This document shows positions 61,124 through 64,000 of a stretch of DNA of 64,000 bases, piece after piece. The position numbers and the translations under genes were made by a program. A model generated the notes under the pieces. The model ran no database searches, was not told the DNA's origin, and worked only from the letters and a program-made list of their open reading frames with translations. Within the stretch, counting starts at the first letter, position 1. Every line of letters starts with the position of its first letter. The stretch is from Metellina segmentata (lineage: Eukaryota > Arthropoda > Arachnida > Araneae > Tetragnathidae): the NCBI GenBank assembly GCA_947359465.1, contig OX375873.1:55771573-55835572 (forward strand). The letters are read 5' to 3'.

Positions 61124-63758
61124 GATTCCCATAGAAACCACACCTGCCGAGCGACAAGGAGACAAAGCATTGCAATTTCAAAGCTCGTCATCCAAGTTCT
61201 CAGGCTATGTAACTTCTAAGAAAATTGAAATGTATTTTTTTATGAGATCAGTGTGTGGGGTGTTTGTTACAAATATTAGAATTAAAAATTTATATTTGTG
61301 TGGGATTATCGAGTGGGATGTTTGTTACTACAAAGAGCATTAAAAATTATTTTTGATTAAGATCACTGAATGGGTGTTTGTTACTAAGATTAGAATTTAA
61401 ATTTAGATTGTTTTGAGATCACCGAATGGGGTGTTTATTACTACGAAAAGAATTTAAAAAAAAATTTTTGTGCGTGAGATCACTGAGTGGGGTGTTTGTT
61501 ATAAAGATTCCCATAGAAACCACACCTGCCGAGCGACAAGGAGACAGAGCATTGCAATTTCAAAGCTCATCACCCAAGTTCTCAGGCTATGTAACTTCTA
61601 AGAAAATTGAAATGTATTTTTTTATGAGATCAGTGTGTGGGGTGTTTGTTACAAATATTAGAATTTTAATTTATATTTGTGTGGGATTATCGAATGGGGT
61701 ATTTGTTACTACCAATATTATTTAAAATTATTTTTGTGTGAGATCACGTAATGGGTGTTTGTTACTAAGATTAGAATTTAAATTTAGATTGGTTTGGGAT
61801 CACCGAGTGGGGTGTTTATTACTACGAAGATAATTAAATTTTTTTTTTGTGTAAGGTCATTAAATGGGGTGTTTGTTACAAAGATTCCCATAGAAACCAC
61901 ACTTGCCGAGCGACAAGGAGGCAGAGCATTGCAATTTTAAAGCTCATCACCCAAGTTCTCAGGCTATGTAACTTCTAAGAGAATTGAAATGTATTTTTGT
62001 ATGAGATCACTGTGTGGGGTGTTTGTTACAAATATTAGAATTAAAAATTTATATTTGTGTGGGATTATCGAGTGGGGTGTTTGTTACTACAAAGATTATT
62101 TAAAAAAAAATTTGTGTGAGATCACTGAAAGTGTGTTTGTTACTAATATTAGAATTTAAGTTTTACTTTGTTTGAGATGACCAAGTGGGGTGTTTATTAC
62201 TACGAAGAGGGGGTCAATTTTTTTTTGTGTGAGATCAATGAGTGAGGTTGATACAAAGATTCCCATAGAAACCACACCTAACGAGCGACAAGGAGGCAGA
62301 GCATTGCAATTTCAAAGCTCATCATCCAAGTTCTCAGGCTATATAACTTCTAAGAGAATTGAAATATATTTTTTATGAGATCACTGTGTAGGGCGTTTGT
62401 TACAAAAATAAGAATTAAAATTTATATTTGTGTGGGATTATCGAGTGGGATGTTTGTTACTACAAAGAGAATTAAAAATTATTTTTGATTGAGATCACTG
62501 AATGGGTGTTTAGTACTAATATTTAAATTTAAGTTTAGATTGGTTTGAGATGACCGAATGGGGTGTTTATTACTATGAAGAGGCGTTCAATTTTTTTTTT
62601 GAGTTCACTGAGTGGGGTTTTTGTTACAAAGATTCCCATAGAAACCACACCTGCCGAGCGACAAGGATGCACAGCATTGCAATTTCAAAGCTCATCACCC
62701 AAGTTCTCAGGCTATGTAACTTCTAAGAGAAGTGAAATGTATTTTTTTATGTGATCACTGTGTAGGGTGTTTGTTTCTGAAATAAGAATTAAAATTTATA
62801 TTTGTGTGGGATTATCGAGTGGGATGTTTGTTACTACAAAGAGAATTAAAAATTATTTTTATTGAGATCACTGAATGGGTGTTTGTTACTAAGATTAGAA
62901 TTTAAATTAAGATTGTTTTGAGATCACCGATTGGGGTTTTTTATTACTACGAAGAGAATTAAAAAATTTTTTTGTGTGAGATCACTGAGTATGGGTTTTG
63001 GTACAAAGATTCCCATAGAAACCACACCTGCCGAGCGACAAGGAGACAAAGCATTGCAATTTCAAAGGTCGTCATCCAAGTTCTCAGGCTATGTAACTTC
63101 TAAGAGAATTGAAATATATTTTTTTATGAGATCACTGTGTGGGGTGTTTGTTACAAATATTAGAATTAAAATTTATATTTGTGTGGGATTATCGAGTGGG
63201 GTATTTGTTACTACGAATATTATTTAAAATTATTTTTGTGTGAGATCACTGAATGGGTGTTTGTTACTAAGATTAGAATTTAAGTTTAACTTTGTTTGAG
63301 ATGACCAAGTGGTGTGTTTATTACTATGAAGAGGCGTTCAATTTTTTTTGTGTGAGATCACTGAGTATGGGTTTTGGTACAAAGATTCCCATAGAAACCA
63401 CACCTGCCGAGCGACAAGGAGACAAAGCATTGCAATTTCAAAGCTCGTCATCCAAGTTCTCAGGCTATGTAACTTCTAAGAGAAGTGAAATGTATTTTCA
63501 TATGAGATCACTATGTGGGGTGTTTGTTACATATATTAGAATTAAAAATTTATATTTGTGTGGGATTATCGAGTGGGATGTTTGTTACTACAAAGAGAAT
63601 TAAAAATTATTTTTGATTGAGATCACTGAATGGGTGTTTAGTACTAATATTTAAATTTAAGTTTAGATTGGTTTGAGATGACCGAATGGGGTGTTTATTA
63701 CTATGAAGAGGCGTTCAATTTTTTTTTTGAGTTCACTGAGTGGGGTTTTTGTTACAAA
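61124..63758 (+). repeat. Mixed block G-I-K-V-F-G-G
   Basis: Cores are at 61124, 61506, 61883, 62258, 62631, 63008 and 63384. The V core at 62258 has CACCTAACGAGCG for CACCTGCCGAGCG, a private change that removes no length. Units 61124 and 61506 share GATCAGTGTGTGG in subrepeat 1, which suggests a single-unit copying event. Two G units stand side by side, the only G-G pair in the window. Confidence 0.85.
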
Positions 63759-64000
63759 GATTCCCATAGAAACCACACCTGCCGAGCGACAAGGAGACAG
63801 AGCATTGCAATTTCAAAGCTCGTCATCCAAGTTCTCAGGCTATGTAACTTCTAAGAGAATTGAAATATATTTTTTTATGTGATCACTGTGTAGGGTGTTT
63901 GTTTCTGAAATAAGAATTAAAATTTATATTTGTGTGGGATTATCGAGTGGGATGTTTGTTACTACAATGAGAATTAAAAATTATTTTTGATTGAGATCAC
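63759..64000 (+). repeat. Partial unit at the right edge
   Basis: The last core (F front) begins at 63759 and the window ends in the head of subrepeat 3 (GAGATCAC). The array clearly continues beyond the window. The core is a hybrid: an F front with the G-type core AGAC and CTCGTCATCC. Confidence 0.9.

Larger units (their letters stand above)
1..64000. repeat. Tandem satellite array, ~377 bp monomer, 168 cores
   Basis: The whole window is one tandem array. I located 168 copies of a core beginning GATTCCCATAGAAACC. Spacing is 369-382 bp (about 377) throughout, except for five intervals of 492-493 bp. All copies are in the same orientation; I saw no inversion and no interruption by unique sequence or a mobile element. 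The array is open at both ends, so its true size is unknown. One typical unit (30374-30750) has 127 G+C in 377 bases (34%). Long, same-orientation arrays with higher-order structure are characteristic of eukaryotic satellite DNA in heterochromatin, often at or near centromeres. A centromeric role is only an inference. I do not recognise the repeat family and cannot name a host. Confidence 0.98.

Noticed and set aside
195..63850. CRISPR-like array (conserved core at regular spacing)
   Set aside because: The core is 92 bp, far longer than CRISPR repeats, and the 'spacers' are ~285 bp related subrepeats, not unique sequences. There are no cas genes.
1..64000. Transposon, retrotransposon or viral insertion
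   Set aside because: No long terminal repeats, terminal inverted repeats, polymerase or integrase motifs, and the regular core spacing leaves no room for an insertion.

Overview
This 64 kb window is one uninterrupted tandem satellite array from a eukaryotic nuclear genome. I find no gene, RNA gene, transposon or other unique sequence in it. The organism cannot be named from the sequence: nothing non-repetitive is present, and the array runs off both ends. Its character (a ~377 bp monomer, ~34% G+C, higher-order repeats, local homogenisation) fits pericentromeric, centromeric or other heterochromatic satellite DNA of a plant or animal. It does not fit a bacterium or virus.

Unit structure. I located 168 copies of a conserved ~92 bp core, at 195, 568, 942 and so on to 63759. 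Successive cores are 369-382 bp apart, except five intervals of 492-493 bp. Between cores lie AT-rich arms made of diverged ~55-60 bp subrepeats with the rough consensus GAGATCACTGAGTGGGGTG followed by TTTGTTACTA and a T-rich tail. In a typical unit (30374-30750) there are four whole subrepeats plus a fifth that the core splits into 30 and 28 bp. The satellite therefore looks like a ~57 bp minisatellite that received a 92 bp, GC-richer insert (47% versus 29% G+C, counted in that unit), after which the composite was amplified.

Unit types and layout. The arm entering each core falls into five types, labelled here V (ends TTGATACAAAG), F (GAGTTCACTGAG, TTTTTGTTACAAAG), I (TTTGTTATAAAG), G (GAGTATGGGTTTTGG) and K (TAAGATCATTAAATGG). 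Their order gives higher-order repeats (HORs) whose size changes along the array: a G-K dimer (2.1-3.6 kb, 755 bp); I-V alternation with a 1509 bp tetramer (8.5-14.2 kb); V-I-K trimers (17.5-20.9 kb, ~1136 bp); V-F-I-G-I pentamers with indels of whole units (22-35.7 kb, ~1885 bp); mixed 4-8-mers beginning with V (35.7-51.5 kb); and a V-G-K trimer of 1247 bp whose K-to-V interval carries two extra subrepeats (51.5-54.8 and 59.0-61.1 kb). Between and after the V-G-K blocks lie V-I-G-I-type repeats (54.8-59.0 kb) and a mixed tail (61.1-64 kb).

Most notable signals: the split-subrepeat architecture; a 22 bp imperfect dyad inside the core; An/Tm tracts whose A/T boundary slides while the total length stays fixed; a subrepeat-level unequal crossover fixed in five places; and nested marker mutations that give a relative order for segmental duplications. 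Short plus-strand reading frames (60-122 codons) recur because the repeat recurs, and I do not regard them as genes.
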